Shown one piece after another: positions 44,292 through 52,885 of a DNA stretch of 64,000 nt. The position numbers were made by a program, and so were the translations under genes. The notes below the pieces were generated by a model. That model did not search any database and was not told the DNA's origin. It saw only the letters and a program-made list of their open reading frames with translations. Within the stretch, counting starts at the first letter, position 1. Each line of letters starts with the position of its first letter. Origin of the DNA: Anabaena sp. PCC 7108 (GTDB lineage Bacteria; Cyanobacteriota; Cyanobacteriia; Cyanobacteriales; Nostocaceae). The stretch is from NCBI RefSeq assembly GCF_000332135.1, contig NZ_KB235896.1:3479627-3543626 (forward strand), read 5' to 3'.

Positions 44292-45016
44292 AATATTTTC
44301 AAATTGGACAGGTAAAAATTACATCAATGATCGATTGACTATGGATAGATGCCGGAATTTAGGGACTTCCAGAGCAAAAAATGGTTTTAATTCTGTAAAA
44401 TTAGACATTTTATTTTCTGGTTATTTTCTCAACCTCCCTGTGTAGTTTTTTGCGTTTAATTCCCATTTTTAATTCCAATATTTATCAATTTTGTACAAAT
44501 TCTTTACTCAATATAACCTTGTTTTACACAGGTTAATCTTCCGTATTATTCCGTAAATACTTGGTAAATTGGTTGTACTTAATCACACTTTATCTAAAAT
44601 TTAGCTGATTTTAAGAGTTTAAATGGGAAATTTTCTCCAGATTATAGATACAGTTTTTCACCTTCATCAAGAACAGATAAATTTTCAGCTCTATCTGAGA
44701 ATTATGAGAGATCATCCTAGTTTTTATAAGAAATGTTAAGCTGCCTGGAAGTTAGGTTCTAAGAATCAAGGGTTTGCTCTCATGGTCAAGAAGGTATATA
44801 CCTCAAGACATATACCAAAAGAATTCTGATTTCTCAAACTTGAGTGGGACTAAACATTCATAATTACAAAAAACTAACTGTAAAGTTTAGTAAATAAATG
44901 CTCATTTTCCTAGAAGGGTTCTATATACTGGATTTCACTGAAGTTAATTCAGTTAGCTCGCAAACAGCGAGAAATGCCTAAAAATAAACTTTGCCGTATA
45001 TTTGGGAGAAAAAGTC
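44292..45016. other. Intergenic region between pilT and a small membrane protein gene
   Basis: About 725 AT-rich bases. It must contain the pilT promoter. A 38-codon frame at 44623-44739 starting MGNFLQIIDTVFHLHQEQ is open, but nothing supports it as a gene. No repeat of note was recognised. Confidence 0.5.
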
Positions 45017-45388
45017 ATGGTTTTGGCTCAAAGCTCTGATCTAGGAAAAACCTACTCCTTGTTGATGATTAAAAGCTTTTTGATTTGGACTTTTACATTG
45101 GCAGTATGTCTGCTGGTTGTAGGTTTTCCATTAGTTGTAGTGATGGCCACGGTCGGATGTTTGTTGTCGATTGTGTTGCAATCTGTAATGCCTGTTAGTG
45201 CAGTTCTACTGGTTGCAGGTGGTTTAATTATGTTCAATGTTATGGCAGTGTTAGTTGTGGCTGGTGTGCTGACTGCTAAAGGTGTTCACCCTAAAGAAAT
45301 TAAATGGTTAAGCTGGTTGCATGGTGAAGCCGACCAAGCGCAGACCACTGTTTATGCAGCTTGTCCCTTAACTTGTGAACTCAAGTAA
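45017..45388 (+). CDS. Small hypothetical membrane protein
   Basis: The start is taken at ATG 45017 because GGGAGAA stands seven bases upstream; the longer frame begins at TTG 45002. The 123-residue product has two or three hydrophobic helices: FLIWTFTLAVCLLVVGFPLV, VVMATVGCLLSIVLQSVM and a third ending AVLVVAGVLTAKG. A soluble tail with KEIKWLSWLHGEADQAQ and two late cysteines follows. No family is recognised. A strong terminator stands 35 bases after the stop. Confidence 0.65.
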   Translation: MVLAQSSDLGKTYSLLMIKSFLIWTFTLAVCLLVVGFPLVVVMATVGCLLSIVLQSVMPVSAVLLVAGGLIMFNVMAVLVVAGVLTAKGVHPKEIKWLSWLHGEADQAQTTVYAACPLTCELK

Positions 45389-45423
45389 TTATCAATACTT
45401 AAGTTCGACAAACAGTGCATCTG

Positions 45424-45444
45424 CCCGGTAAAGCCGGGTTTTTT
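45424..45444 (+). terminator. Rho-independent terminator
   Basis: Stem CCCGG (45424-45428) and CCGGG (45434-45438) with a TAAAG loop is followed directly by TTTTTT. Position 35 bases after the stop of the gene at 45017-45388 fits. Confidence 0.9.
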
Positions 45445-45505
45445 CATGTTGGTTTTTTGTCGGTTATCAGTTATCAGTTGTCTAATGACTAATAACCAAT
45501 AACTC

Positions 45506-46624
45506 ATGACTAATCAAAACCGAGTTGGCATTATTTTAGGTACTCGTCCTGAAGCGATTAAACTAGCACCAGTAATTCAGGTTTTTCAAAGTTGTCCAGA
45601 TTTGGAATTGCAGGTAATTCTGACGGGACAACATCGAGAAATGGTTGAACAGGTGATGCAGTTGTTCAACTTAAAGGCAGATTGTAATTTAGAGATTATG
45701 CAGCCTCAACAATCTCTAAATGATATTACCTGTCGGAGTTTACAAGGTTTAGAAGCATTATTTATAGAACAAAAACTAGATTTAGTTATAGTCCAGGGAG
45801 ATACGACCACAGCTTTTGCGGCTGCGTTGGCAGCATTTTATCAAAAAATTCCTGTGGGTCATGTGGAAGCAGGGTTAAGAACTGATGACTTATTTAATCC
45901 TTATCCCGAAGAAGCTAATAGAAGGTTAATTTCCCAAATCACCCAATTACATTTTGCTCCTACCTCCCTCGCCGTCAAAAATTTGCAAGCTTCTGGTGTG
46001 TTGGGAAAAATTCACTTGACGGGTAATACCGTGATTGATGCGTTGTTAAATGTGGCGAGAAGTAAACCAGCTTGTGATATTCCGGGTTTAAATTGGCATG
46101 AATATAGGACTATACTGGTAACAGTGCATCGCCGGGAGAACTGGGGAGAACCTCTACAAGCGATCGCACAAGCATTGTTAGAGATTTTAGCTAAATTTCC
46201 AGATACAGCCTTATTATTACCCTTACACCGCAATCCCACAGTGAGAGAACCATTGCAGCAGTTGTTAGGTAATCATCCGCGCATATTCTTGACAGAACCA
46301 TTAGATTATGGTCAATTAGTAGGAGCAATAGAGCGATCGCACCTATTACTAACTGACTCCGGTGGTTTACAAGAAGAAGCACCCAGTTTAGGTAAACCCG
46401 TTTTGGTTCTCAGAGACACCACAGAAAGACCAGAAGCAGTCACCGCAGGTACAGCCAAATTAGTGGGAACCCAAACTGAAAGTATTGTTGCTGCTGCAAG
46501 TGAGTTACTTAGTAAACCAGAAGCATACACAGCCATGGCTAATGCTATTAACCCCTTTGGGGATGGTCATGCAGCAGAACGCATTTTAGAAATTGTGAAG
46601 AATTATTTGAGAACTGGTGATTGA
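45506..46624 (+). CDS. wecB: UDP-N-acetylglucosamine 2-epimerase (non-hydrolysing)
   Basis: The 372-residue enzyme begins GIILGTRPEAIKLAPVIQ and shows VQGDTTTAFAAALAAFY, GHVEAGLRTDD, VTVHRRENWGEP and LTDSGGLQEEAPSLGKPVLV, all signatures of WecB. It interconverts UDP-GlcNAc and UDP-ManNAc in the cytoplasm, providing ManNAc for surface polysaccharide. It may supply the exopolysaccharide locus at 9-34 kb but is not linked to it. Just upstream is a run of TTATCAGTTATCAGTT and AATAACCAATAACT repeats that reaches nearly to the start codon. Confidence 0.95.
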   Translation: MTNQNRVGIILGTRPEAIKLAPVIQVFQSCPDLELQVILTGQHREMVEQVMQLFNLKADCNLEIMQPQQSLNDITCRSLQGLEALFIEQKLDLVIVQGDTTTAFAAALAAFYQKIPVGHVEAGLRTDDLFNPYPEEANRRLISQITQLHFAPTSLAVKNLQASGVLGKIHLTGNTVIDALLNVARSKPACDIPGLNWHEYRTILVTVHRRENWGEPLQAIAQALLEILAKFPDTALLLPLHRNPTVREPLQQLLGNHPRIFLTEPLDYGQLVGAIERSHLLLTDSGGLQEEAPSLGKPVLVLRDTTERPEAVTAGTAKLVGTQTESIVAAASELLSKPEAYTAMANAINPFGDGHAAERILEIVKNYLRTGD

Positions 46625-46690
46625 TGATTGGTGACTGGTGATTGGAAAAACTTTGCTTCCCTATTTTCTATCACCTTTCACCTCTTCCCT

Positions 46691-47296
46691 CTAACTAATA
46701 CCCAAAGCACTACGAGTTGCAGGTCCCACAATACCATCTACAAGCAAACCATTTCTTCTTTGGAAATTGCGGACTTGTTGAGCAGTATTTGATCCGTAAA
46801 CACCATCAACTCTTATTCCTAAAGCTCTTTGCACCACTCTGACGCGCTCACCTCTGGCTCCCTGTCCCAATAAAATTCGACCCCCAACACCAGGACTAGG
46901 ACGATTGGGAGATGTCCCTGGATTCATCCCAATCCATCTTTCCGCCACATAATATCCTTGGTAACGTCCTGAAGTAATTTGTGCATAACCGTTACTCACA
47001 TTTCCTGTATTCCCAATATTTGTGCCATTAGGAACACAAGCTACGGAAGAGTTACCGCCACTAGCACCCCTACGGATATATAAACAACTACCATTAGTTC
47101 TCACATAATCTGCGGAAGCTTCTTGAACTTGGGAGACAGCAACAAGGAAGACTGTTAGACCTGCAAAAGCCAACCAAGCTGAAGATTTACACAGTTTTTG
47201 CCAATTTATGACTGGTAAAGTAGGAAGATTTAATTCAACCTTAACGGGAGTCTCTTCATTAGCCATATACATATGCGAATAAGCCATATATTCCAT
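46691..47296 (-). CDS. Exported SH3-like / peptidoglycan-binding domain protein
   Basis: The 201-residue protein has a hydrophobic segment around residues 40-60 (SSAWLAFAGLTVFLVAVSQV) that may anchor it or serve as a late signal sequence. An SH3-like region (YVRTNGSCLYIRRGASGGNS to GYYVAERWIG) follows. A C-terminal peptidoglycan-binding repeat reads LGQGARGERVRVVQRALGIR and VDGVYGSNTAQQVRNFQRRN. It likely binds cell-wall glycan or peptide. No catalytic domain is present. The following reverse-strand neighbour upstream is an M23 peptidase, so both may act on the wall. Confidence 0.82.
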   Translation of the reverse strand: MEYMAYSHMYMANEETPVKVELNLPTLPVINWQKLCKSSAWLAFAGLTVFLVAVSQVQEASADYVRTNGSCLYIRRGASGGNSSVACVPNGTNIGNTGNVSNGYAQITSGRYQGYYVAERWIGMNPGTSPNRPSPGVGGRILLGQGARGERVRVVQRALGIRVDGVYGSNTAQQVRNFQRRNGLLVDGIVGPATRSALGIS

Positions 47297-47482
47297 GATT
47301 CCCTGCTCCTTGATGTGAATAGTTGGGATATTACAGACAGTTAACTTGTTTTTCTCTAGATTTAATCTAGATGTATTTTATACTCTTTAATTAGCAGAAA
47401 TTTTGATACCATATTCCGGCCTTTGAACTGTCACATAAGGTGTTTTTGCTGAAATGATAAATTACTAAAATGATCAACAGCC

Positions 47483-48346
47483 TTAATTCCCTAAGCGCTG
47501 AGAAGTATTAAAATTATCAGAGCGAATCTGATTCCCGTAGCGCCACACTTCTACTTTCTCTGGACTAATTAAATATGAGAAAGTACCGTTATCTGCTTGA
47601 TATTGGTTTTTACCAACGTTCCGTGCAGCTATCTTGACAGGTTTACTTATATCTTGTTTTAATTGTCCAATGTAAAATAATTGACCGTTTTCTTCACAGA
47701 CTTGGACACGAATCTTTGCTGTTTCCCCTGTTATAACCGTAGTTCCAGCACATTCAGTCTCAAAATTGACGGGATTAATTTTGACAGGAGTTGGTTGTGA
47801 AGGTGAAACTGGTGGTTCTAATGGCGTTTTAGAGGCAATGGAGACAGTTAATAGGTGCAGAGGGTCAACAGCTAAACGACTATTTTGATAAAATTCAAAA
47901 TGCAGATGAGGGGCTGTACTATTACCTGTAGATCCCATTTCGGCAATTATTTGACCTTGATTGACTTGTTGACCTTTGCTGACTAACAAACGTCGATTGT
48001 GACCATAGACTGTTAAACTCCCGTTAGGATGTTTAATCTCAATTACATTACCTAATCCCCAATCATCCCAACCTGCTTTGACAACTGTACCAGATGCAGC
48101 AGCGACAATGGGAGTACCAATAGCACCTGCAATGTCGATTCCTTCATGTTGATATTTGCGGAAACCTTGAGAAATAATTCCTTGAGTTGGCCAGATTAAG
48201 TTATTACTAAATATGGGAATTGGCTTCACTAGGGAAGCTTTGATTGTCTGAGGTAACGCAGAGGTAGTTGTACTTAAAACAGATGTTAAAGATATTAGCC
48301 CAATCAAGGTATAAGTACAGAACCGAGAAAGAGGATTTTTTTTCAT
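47483..48346 (-). CDS. M23 family metallopeptidase (LytM/NlpD type)
   Basis: A 287-residue protein with a basic-hydrophobic signal sequence (MKKNPLSRFCTYTLIGLISL). The peptidase domain has HEGIDIAGAIGTPIVAAASG, with the first zinc ligands, then VYGHNRRLLVSKGQQVNQGQ and HLHFEFYQ, the HxH pair. These are the expected zinc residues, so it is probably active. It would cleave peptidoglycan cross-links in the periplasm. The C-terminal about 110 residues form an unrecognised domain with two cysteines (TECAGTTVITG, VQVCEENGQ). Confidence 0.9.
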   Translation of the reverse strand: MKKNPLSRFCTYTLIGLISLTSVLSTTTSALPQTIKASLVKPIPIFSNNLIWPTQGIISQGFRKYQHEGIDIAGAIGTPIVAAASGTVVKAGWDDWGLGNVIEIKHPNGSLTVYGHNRRLLVSKGQQVNQGQIIAEMGSTGNSTAPHLHFEFYQNSRLAVDPLHLLTVSIASKTPLEPPVSPSQPTPVKINPVNFETECAGTTVITGETAKIRVQVCEENGQLFYIGQLKQDISKPVKIAARNVGKNQYQADNGTFSYLISPEKVEVWRYGNQIRSDNFNTSQRLGN

Positions 48347-48490
48347 AAAAAATTTTTGGATTCTTTATTTGCTGTTTCAGCATTATTTATCTGACATCAG
48401 GAAAATTGTTACAGATAGATGAATATACACAGCCGTTATGATGAATTACGAATTATCTGATAGTAGGCATTGGGTTACTGCTACTCATAT

Positions 48491-48652
48491 TTGTGTATCC
48501 TAGTATAGGAGGTGACAGGTGACACAATACTGTTCGGTTAAGAGTTTTTGTAGGTTGGGTTAAGCGATAGCGCAACCCAACAAATGCTTACGAGTGTTGG
48601 GTTTCGTTCCTCAACCCAACCTACTTGTGTATCCTAGTATAGGAGGTGACAG
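48491..48652. repeat. 28-bp direct repeat flanking a palindromic MITE-like insert
   Basis: The same 28-base string, starting TTGTGTATCCTAGTATAGG and ending GGTGACAG, occurs at 48491-48518 and again at 48625-48652. Between them lie 106 bases, of which the last 75 (48550-48624) form a nested palindrome with ends GTAGGTTGGGTT and AACCCAACCTAC. The palindrome abuts the second direct repeat exactly. The layout suggests insertion with a long duplication, or a local duplication carrying the palindrome. Confidence 0.85.
48550..48624. mobile_element. Palindromic GTAGGTTGGGTT element
   Basis: This 75-base sequence has 12-base terminal inverted ends and inner AACCCAACA / TGTTGGGTT arms, giving two stem-loops. 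It has no ORF. A half-copy of the same family is at 54993-55026 (GTAGGTTGGGTT then AAACCCAACA). Elements of this type are widespread in Nostocales intergenic DNA. Confidence 0.8.
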
Positions 48653-48722
48653 CCTGAAAAGTCTTTTGGTGTCTAGGTTTTATCATCAGTTGGTGTCCTA
48701 ACCACCCTGTCTGTTGCTATAT
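48634..48722 (+). repeat. Structured intergenic element, copy B
   Basis: This copy shares CTGAAAAGTCTTTTGGT and CCTAACC-CCCTGTCTG with 6894-6958, framed by GACAG (48648-48652) and CTGTC (48707-48711). Relative to copy A it contains about 24 extra bases, with TTGGTGTC repeated on either side, as if a local duplication happened inside the element. It sits about 35 bases before the small membrane protein gene at 48756. Confidence 0.6.
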
Positions 48723-48755
48723 AATCATGCCCTAGAGGATGCAAATCTGAAATGA

Positions 48756-49121
48756 ATGATGAACGATAGTAAAAGTGTCAAGCAGCAGCCAAGCAAAGCC
48801 AGAGAAACCAAGCTAGAGAAGGTAAAAGGGACATCTCAGCCTCAAAGTCTGTTGGTCAGGTATCCGTGGATTTTGTTTGCTGGGTTGTGGACAATTCCTC
48901 TAGGAGTTGCAACTTTTAGCTATTACGAACTGAGTGATGTTGAAAATGTGTCTCAGAAACAACCAGAACAACCCCCGGCTTTAGTCGTTAAACAACCAAT
49001 TACCATTACCTCTGATTCTAGCAATGCTACACCAGTATGGTTAATATTAGCGATCGCTCTAACTTGTGCTGCGGGTTGTTGGATTATTTTTCGCTTACTC
49101 AAACTTCCACAACGGATTTGA
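48756..49121 (+). CDS. Hypothetical membrane protein, 121 aa
   Basis: The protein has a polar N-terminus (KSVKQQPSKARETKLEKVKG), then a hydrophobic helix (YPWILFAGLWTIPLGVATFS), a proline-rich linker (KQPEQPPALVVKQP) and a second helix near the C-terminus (VWLILAIALTCAAGCWIIFR). This gives two membrane passes with a short loop. No family is recognised. A HIP1 site is inside the gene. Upstream stands structured element copy B. Confidence 0.65.
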   Translation: MMNDSKSVKQQPSKARETKLEKVKGTSQPQSLLVRYPWILFAGLWTIPLGVATFSYYELSDVENVSQKQPEQPPALVVKQPITITSDSSNATPVWLILAIALTCAAGCWIIFRLLKLPQRI

Positions 49122-49414
49122 ATAAAAGTCTAGGGAAACTCTAGGTTTGATAATCAGTCAGTGTTGTAAGCACTTTGAAGGTTGTCATCACAAATAAATA
49201 ATAAAAAACTGCCAACTTGGCAACCAATCTGTGAGTCACCCAGTTAAATTAATGAAAGATAAACGACTAAAGAGTTTTGTTATCAGGAGCTACTAAATTG
49301 CAAACTTAGTCTCAATAAAGCTTTTTTAAAAGTCTTGATTAAGGACATAAAAAGCAATTTACTACCAATTTTATTTATCTAGTTTTTCATTAAAACAATA
49401 ATAATCAGGTTTTA

Positions 49415-49530
49415 CATTTGCTGCAACAGGAATATTAACGGCGTATAGACGTTGTCTTTGACTTACAACTTAGCCCCCCTAAATAAGAGGCAGTGTCTAT
49501 AAATATTCTTGAACGCCGCAGCAGCAAATG
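49415..49530 (+). ncRNA. Candidate structured RNA / palindromic element
   Basis: Outer arms CATTTGCTGC (49415-49424) and GCAGCAAATG (49521-49530) pair perfectly. Inner arms TATAGAC (49444-49450) and GTCTATA (49495-49501) also pair. The central 44 bases contain a small GTTGT/ACAAC hairpin and a TTAG-CCCCC-CTAA hairpin. A terminator-like hairpin follows immediately (49532-49583). The layout resembles an independently transcribed RNA, but a MITE-like palindrome is possible. No known RNA family was recognised. Confidence 0.4.
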
Positions 49531-49531
49531 C

Positions 49532-49583
49532 AGAGTAGGAGATTAAAGGCGCTTGATATGCCTTCTCCTACTCTTCTTTTATT
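49532..49583 (+). terminator. Strong two-part hairpin with T-rich tail
   Basis: AGAGTAGGAG (49532-49541) pairs with CTCCTACTCT (49565-49574). Inside, AAGGC (49546-49550) pairs with GCCTT (49560-49564). TCTTTTATT follows on the plus strand. It can end transcripts from the candidate RNA or from the gene at 48756. It also sits at the 3' end of the reverse-strand hydrolase gene. Confidence 0.75.
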
Positions 49584-50514
49584 GGTAATTAGTATCTTTT
49601 AAAAATTCTAAAATTGCTGCGTTTACCACATCAGCCGAACCAGTTGAGGCATCATGATCACAATTATGTAAAATTTGTAAGCGCGAATTAGGAATATGTT
49701 GATGCAATTTTTTACCATGACTTACAGGAAACCAACTATCTTGATCACCCCATAAAACTAGCGTAGGACATTCAATAGTACTAAGATTATTTTGAATGTT
49801 AGTGAGTAGATTTGGTTTTTTAGTTTGGAAATTCTCAATTTCCTTGATTGCTATTTGTAACTCTTCTGTAACCTTTACTAAGGTTCCCGGAATTTCAATC
49901 AACGGGTAAGTGATCCAATAAATATCTTCTTCTGAGAGAATTGTCGGATCAAATAACACCTTACGTCTTTCTATAGCCATCATTTCTCTAACTATAGGTG
50001 CAAACCAATATGTGAGACGGAGAGAGTCTATAGTATGTATTATTTCTAATGGTATTTTGGCAAGTATTCCCATCATCCAATTGGGTAAACGTTCGGCAAA
50101 TATAGGCGTGTTAATTACTACTAAACGCCCGATTAATTGAGGATATTTTTCAGCTAATGCTACAGCAACTAATGCACCTAAGGACTCGGCGACAATGATA
50201 GGCGGTTCATCACATAAAGCTTGAATAATTCGCTTGAGTTCAATTACTTGATGACCGTTTTCTTCTCGACGTGATAGAGGTTTTTCTGAGAAGCCATAGC
50301 CTTTAGCATCAAAACAAATCACCCGAAAATATTCAGATAATGGCTTGATACTGTGCCGCCAATTATAACTCCAACTACCTAAACCGTGTAATAGAATCAG
50401 CGGTTTACCTGTACCTTTTTCGCCGTAGGCTATTTTTATAGGGTAGCCATTGGCATCAGGAATAATCAGATTTTGCCGCCCTTTAGGAAAATTAACTTGC
50501 CACCAATCTTGCAT
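49579..50514 (-). CDS. Alpha/beta hydrolase
   Basis: The 311-residue protein has PLILLHGLGSWSYNWRHSIK (oxyanion region), FRVICFDAKGYGFSEKP, the nucleophile elbow VAESLGALVAVAL with the serine, CPTLVLWGDQDSWFPV with the acid, and HNCDHDAST with the histidine. The triad is therefore complete. The family includes esterases, haloalkane dehalogenases and lactonases; the substrate cannot be predicted. It lies 19 bases downstream of the DUF4112 gene, so both may be co-transcribed with the BrkB gene. Confidence 0.88.
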   Translation of the reverse strand: MQDWWQVNFPKGRQNLIIPDANGYPIKIAYGEKGTGKPLILLHGLGSWSYNWRHSIKPLSEYFRVICFDAKGYGFSEKPLSRREENGHQVIELKRIIQALCDEPPIIVAESLGALVAVALAEKYPQLIGRLVVINTPIFAERLPNWMMGILAKIPLEIIHTIDSLRLTYWFAPIVREMMAIERRKVLFDPTILSEEDIYWITYPLIEIPGTLVKVTEELQIAIKEIENFQTKKPNLLTNIQNNLSTIECPTLVLWGDQDSWFPVSHGKKLHQHIPNSRLQILHNCDHDASTGSADVVNAAILEFLKDTNYQ

Positions 50515-50533
50515 TGCGTAATTAATAACTAAT

Positions 50534-51037
50534 TTAACTGCTAGTTAAGGCGTTCCATAACATTCTTATTAATATAACAGGTAATGCAATTAAGACAATA
50601 GTAAGCAGAAATAATCCTGCGAAGAGGGCGATGATAAAACCCTGATCAGCTTTCTTTTTTTCCCCAGGAGAATTCAAATAATCTTCTAATAACTTAATAT
50701 TATAATTGTTGGCAGTCCAGGCGAAATCAAAAAAGTCTCCTAACATGGGTATCGCACCTATTAAGGCATCGATAATGATATTGACAACCATTCGGCTCAA
50801 ACTGGCTTTAGATACTCCTAACCGAGCCGATTCGATAATAATGTAGACAGAAAGCATCAATCCCAAAACATCACCACCAATAGGTATTAATCCCAGAATT
50901 GGATCTAACCCAATCCCTACCTGAGTGCCGGGAATGGTGATAGCATTATCTAATAATCTACTAATTTGATTTAGACGCTTTAATGTAGGTGCATAACCAT
51001 CAGATTCAATTGCCGGTCGATGAGGATAATTAGACAT
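50534..51037 (-). CDS. DUF4112 domain membrane protein
   Basis: I choose ATG 51037 (MSNYPHRPAIESDGYAPT), since residues before it look non-conserved and overlap the upstream gene. The 167-residue protein carries LLDNAITIPGTQVGIGLDPI, GLIPIGGDVLGLMLSVYIII and IIIDALIGAIPMLGDFFDFA, the typical DUF4112 sequence, then a C-terminal hydrophobic helix around LFAGLFLLTIVLIALPVILI. The family has no known function. Confidence 0.85.
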   Translation of the reverse strand: MSNYPHRPAIESDGYAPTLKRLNQISRLLDNAITIPGTQVGIGLDPILGLIPIGGDVLGLMLSVYIIIESARLGVSKASLSRMVVNIIIDALIGAIPMLGDFFDFAWTANNYNIKLLEDYLNSPGEKKKADQGFIIALFAGLFLLTIVLIALPVILIRMLWNALTSS

Positions 51038-51096
51038 TTTTTGGTAATTAGTAATTTGTGGTTTGTCAATAAAGTAGCAGCAACCAATTTTTTTAC

Positions 51097-51987
51097 TCAG
51101 CACTTTTTCAGTGATTTTTCAGATTTTATATCTTCACCGACAATGATATTCAACTGGTATCCAATCAGGAAAACAAAAGCACTCATCCACAACCACAGCA
51201 TTAAGACTATGAAAGTTCCTACTGCACCATAGACTTTATTGTAATTGCCAAAATTGGTGACGTAAAGGCGAAATAAAGCAGAAAGAATTGCCCAGAATAT
51301 AGCGGCTAATACAGCCCCTGGCATGAGTGGTATACCCTGTTTCCAGACGCTAGAACCATAACGATAGACTAAGCTAAAGGTAGAGGCAACAATTACCAAG
51401 GCTAAAGGCCAGAGTAGCAGTTGCCATATATGTAATAAGAATACCAAAGCAGCATTGCCACTCACTATGATTCCTAAGATTAAATCACTGGTGAAGACGA
51501 GAAATGAGGCTAAAATTAATAGTAAAATTGTCCCAAATGTTAATCCTAGAGAAATGAGTTTAGCTTTCCAAAAGGGACGGGTATTTTCTGGGCTAACTTG
51601 CTGGATTTGATCGAAAGTTGTCATAGCAGTACTGACTGCACCAGAAGCTGTCCAAATAGCGAGTAGAAAACTTAGAGAAAACAAACCACTATTTTTAGAA
51701 TTGGCAATTTCGTTGGTAGCAAAATCACTAATTAAAATCCAAGCTTCTTGAGGTACAATTTGACTCAGTCGCAGCGCTAGTTGAAGAAATGTGTTTTGTA
51801 AGGATTCTGCCATTAACCCAATGGCTGTGAGTAGGGCAAGAATTGCTGGAAACAGCGATAACATAGCATTAAAGGCAATTTCTGAGGCCAGTCCCAAAAG
51901 TTTTCTTTCGATAGTTCTGGCAAAGGTTTTTTTCAGTGTCCGCCAAGTGAGGTGATGAAAAAAGCTGACAAAATAAGGTTTGGGCAT
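51097..51987 (-). CDS. YihY/BrkB family inner-membrane protein
   Basis: A 296-residue protein with about six transmembrane helices. LASEIAFNAMLSLFPAILAL is the hallmark first helix, and WKQGIPLMPGAVLAAIFWAI and NFGNYNKVYGAVGTFIVLML come later, all characteristic of YihY/UPF0761. Function is unresolved; earlier claims as ribonuclease BN have been withdrawn. It appears to be the first gene of a three-gene run with DUF4112 and the hydrolase. Confidence 0.9.
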   Translation of the reverse strand: MPKPYFVSFFHHLTWRTLKKTFARTIERKLLGLASEIAFNAMLSLFPAILALLTAIGLMAESLQNTFLQLALRLSQIVPQEAWILISDFATNEIANSKNSGLFSLSFLLAIWTASGAVSTAMTTFDQIQQVSPENTRPFWKAKLISLGLTFGTILLLILASFLVFTSDLILGIIVSGNAALVFLLHIWQLLLWPLALVIVASTFSLVYRYGSSVWKQGIPLMPGAVLAAIFWAILSALFRLYVTNFGNYNKVYGAVGTFIVLMLWLWMSAFVFLIGYQLNIIVGEDIKSEKSLKKC

Positions 51988-52306
51988 ATATATTTACTTA
52001 CGAGTTGCACCTGGTTAAAGAAGTAGAAATTAATGCAAGTATTGAAGCAGCAGTTTTCTGGTAGAGTTACCAGTGGTGGCTTCCTGAGTGATTCTAGTTT
52101 ACAGAATAATTTATAACTAAGTAGGGTAACGTAAATAATAAAAAGTTTGTAGTCAGGTTTTCAGCCCTACTTTGTATCGCCAATAGGAGATCAAGAGGTT
52201 TAAGTCCCTGATTACGATTTATGGCAGGTGACAGTGCTATAACTGCAATATTTGGTAATTAAACATAGTTTGATTTCTTTTCGCTTACTTACATATAACT
52301 AAAGTA
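51988..52306. other. Divergent intergenic region
   Basis: About 320 bases between the BrkB gene and the coiled-coil protein gene, with promoters expected on both sides. No repeat or structured element was recognised. Confidence 0.4.
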
Positions 52307-52801
52307 ATGACTGAAAATATTGATAAAGCTGCCCGTTTAACACAACAATGGTTGGCTGAAATTCAAGCCTTGAAGCAGCAGATGACGGAACTTCAGCAAA
52401 AACGTGATCAGGCTTGGGAAAGTTCCCAAAAATGGCGACAGTTATATAATACAGAATCAGAACAACGCCGTGCTGATGCTAAAATGTATCAACAAGTAAT
52501 AGCATCTATAAAGGCTGAACTGCTGAAACTCCAAGGTATGGACAATCTCCAATCCTCTGAGACTACCAACACAAGTATTGAACCAGAAATCACACAATTA
52601 AAATCTGTGGAAGAAGTAAAAGCCAAACTTATATTTCTGACTAAAGAACGCGATCGCTTGTTACAAGCTTTGAAAATTGAGCAAGATAACCATACCCAAA
52701 CTCGTAAAAGTCTGACAACCGCTTTGGGTGATGCTATTGATAGTTTGGCAAAAATGCGAGCAGCAGATATAAAGCAAGGTGTAGATGGAAAAGATTTATG
52801 A
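52307..52801 (+). CDS. Coiled-coil hypothetical protein
   Basis: The 164-residue protein is mostly helical, with heptad-like patterns in QQWLAEIQALKQQMTELQQK and LKSVEEVKAKLIFLTKERDR, and high Gln/Lys/Glu content. No membrane segment or catalytic motif is visible. The gene precedes the AbrB-like transporter by about 85 bases on the same strand. Function unknown; a structural or scaffolding role is possible. Confidence 0.7.
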   Translation: MTENIDKAARLTQQWLAEIQALKQQMTELQQKRDQAWESSQKWRQLYNTESEQRRADAKMYQQVIASIKAELLKLQGMDNLQSSETTNTSIEPEITQLKSVEEVKAKLIFLTKERDRLLQALKIEQDNHTQTRKSLTTALGDAIDSLAKMRAADIKQGVDGKDL

Positions 52802-52885
52802 TTAGTCTGTGCCGTTGGGCTATTTTGACTTTTTATCAACTTTAGTGATAGTAGCACAAATAAAATCTAGTTTTTAAATATTGTA

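Noticed and set aside
44623..44739. 38-codon ORF between pilT and the small membrane protein gene
   Set aside because: No ribosome-binding site, no recognisable feature and ordinary AT-rich composition.
49415..49530. 6S RNA or SRP RNA identity for the structured element
   Set aside because: No long open-bubble helix of 6S type and no GGAA-type SRP loop with flanking conserved bases could be seen.
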